A stretch of 7,184 nt of DNA from Gammaproteobacteria bacterium (GTDB lineage: Bacteria; Pseudomonadota; Gammaproteobacteria; SZUA-229), in assembly GCA_030641945.1 (NCBI GenBank), contig DAOWLL010000077.1, positions 1 through 7,184 on the forward strand, written 5' to 3'. Within the stretch, counting starts at the first letter, position 1. Every line of letters starts with the position of its first letter. Shown one piece after another: positions 6,311 through 7,184 of this stretch. Made by a program: the position numbers and the translations under genes. A model generated the notes under the pieces. That model saw only the letters and a program-made list of their open reading frames with translations, was not told the DNA's origin and did no database searches.

Positions 6311-6904
6311 ATGCTTAGACTCGAAGACCTGCAAATACCGAATATAGAACCGATCAGCCTGACGATTGCACCGGGTAAGTGCGTTGGCCTGTCCGGCGAA
6401 TCGGGCAGCGGTAAGACTCGCCTGCTGAGGGCGATTGCAGATATGGACGAGCATGGAGGACAGGTGTACGAGGAAGATGTTGCACAGGACCAGGTCAAGG
6501 CACATGAGTGGCGCCGTCGTGTAACGCTGTTGCCGGCTGAAAGCCAGTGGTGGTTTGATACGGTTGATCAGCATTTCAGTACCCAGGCTAAATATATCGA
6601 GGCGCTTGGATTCGGCCAGGACGTTATGCACTGGAATGTCAGTCGCTGTTCCAGCGGTGAGAAACAACGACTTTCTATTTTACGCCTGTTGTCTAACTGT
6701 CCGCGCGTACTCTTGCTTGATGAACCAACAGCGAATCTTGATACCAGTAACATTGCCCGTGTTGAAGATCTGATTGGTAATTACCTGTCAAAACATAATG
6801 CGATTGCTATCTGGGTCAGTCATGATGTTGCACAACTTGAGAGGGTTTCACAACAGCAGTACCACTTGAGTGGCGGGCAACTGAAGCAGGTGAATTGCGC
6901 ATGA
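6311..6904 (+). CDS. fetA: ABC transporter ATP-binding protein, FetA/YbbL-like
   Basis: This compact 197-residue ATPase has Walker A GESGSGKT (29-36), signature SSGEKQRLS (114-122, in place of LSGGQ), Walker B VLLLDEPTANLD (133-144) and the H-loop histidine in WVSHD (168-172). The Q-loop region reads LLPAESQWWFDTV (73-85), with no glutamine at the usual position; I recall this form in other FetA-like proteins. It should energise the permease encoded next, with which it overlaps by ATGA. In E. coli FetA (YbbL) and FetB (YbbM) have been linked to iron export and peroxide resistance, so the same role is inferred here. No clear ribosome-binding site precedes ATG 6311, but the Walker A spacing fits a start there. 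Confidence 0.85.
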   Translation: MLRLEDLQIPNIEPISLTIAPGKCVGLSGESGSGKTRLLRAIADMDEHGGQVYEEDVAQDQVKAHEWRRRVTLLPAESQWWFDTVDQHFSTQAKYIEALGFGQDVMHWNVSRCSSGEKQRLSILRLLSNCPRVLLLDEPTANLDTSNIARVEDLIGNYLSKHNAIAIWVSHDVAQLERVSQQQYHLSGGQLKQVNCA

Positions 6905-7184
6905 AGACGGAGTTCATCGCGCTCACAGCCACGGATTTGATGCTGGCTTCATTGCTGGTGCTGGCATTAATCGGCCTGGGGGCAAGGCTCCGTCTTGGTG
7001 TCAGCCAAACACTGACAATCGCTGCCGTACGCACCACAGTGCAGCTGCTTCTTGTTGGCCTGATACTCGAAGCTGTTTTCTCACAGGCAAGGCTGCCAGT
7101 GATCATGTTGATTGTACTGGTAATGATGACGGTGGCAGCCTGGGAAATACTGGCGCGTCAGAAAAGAAAAATAAAAGGCTGGTG
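6901..7184 (+). CDS. fetB: FetB/YbbM-like ABC permease (3' partial)
   Basis: The first 94 codons are present; the rest lies beyond the right edge. The start ATG overlaps the ATPase stop (ATGA), with AGGTG at 6888-6892 as a well-spaced ribosome-binding site. The sequence has hydrophobic segments at about 12-28, 49-63 and 69-85. The block IAAVRTTVQLLLVGLILE (38-55) matches the R.t.QL...G.iL signature of the UPF0014/FetB permease family, and a basic loop (ARQKRKIKG) follows the third segment. Full members have about 260 residues and six or seven helices. Together with the upstream ATPase it should form an inner-membrane exporter, probably for iron. Confidence 0.85.
   Translation, partial: MKTEFIALTATDLMLASLLVLALIGLGARLRLGVSQTLTIAAVRTTVQLLLVGLILEAVFSQARLPVIMLIVLVMMTVAAWEILARQKRKIKGW

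Noticed and set aside
1..7184. CRISPR array, tRNA or rRNA genes
   Set aside because: No regularly spaced direct repeats with unique spacers, no tRNA cloverleaf and no rRNA sequence were seen.

Overview
The window looks like chromosomal DNA of a Gram-negative bacterium, most likely a gammaproteobacterium. Two outer-membrane beta-barrel proteins show a Gram-negative envelope. The short FimV-type LysM protein and the FetA/FetB-type ABC pair are of gammaproteobacterial type. Genus cannot be told from the sequence alone.

Layout. Bases 1-569 hold the C-terminal barrel of a BamA/patatin-type outer-membrane protein whose start lies off the left edge. Bases 570-1385 are a decayed, gene-free stretch. 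It has a MITE-like inverted repeat ending in a 9-bp tandem repeat, a further copy of that repeat family, a remnant of biotin synthase (bioB) on the minus strand, and a perfect 12-bp hairpin. Bases 1386-3614 encode a large membrane glycosyltransferase of family 2 with processive-synthase motifs. After it comes a 270-base region without a gene, then a piece of an IS30-family transposase. That piece runs in frame, without a stop, into a secreted protein built from two copies of a beta-rich, probably barrel-like, module (4142-4978). On the minus strand lie a small exported LysM protein (5881-6258) and a six-helix membrane protein (5198-5884). Their shared boundary is a CTGA stop/start overlap next to a 7-bp tandem repeat. 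The right edge carries a divergent operon: an ABC ATPase (6311-6904) overlapping by ATGA the start of its FetB-like permease, cut by the window end.

How the genes may work together. The glycosyltransferase and the duplicated exported protein could form a polysaccharide synthesis and surface-export or surface-modification pair, now separated by IS30 debris. This is inference from order and motifs only. The LysM and six-helix genes look translationally coupled. The FetA/FetB pair is expected to act in metal (iron) export and is independent of the rest. The most unusual points are repeat or transposon debris sitting exactly on gene boundaries (IS30 at the signal peptide, 7-bp repeat at the CTGA junction) and the bioB remnant, which lies in a stretch of the window with no intact gene.
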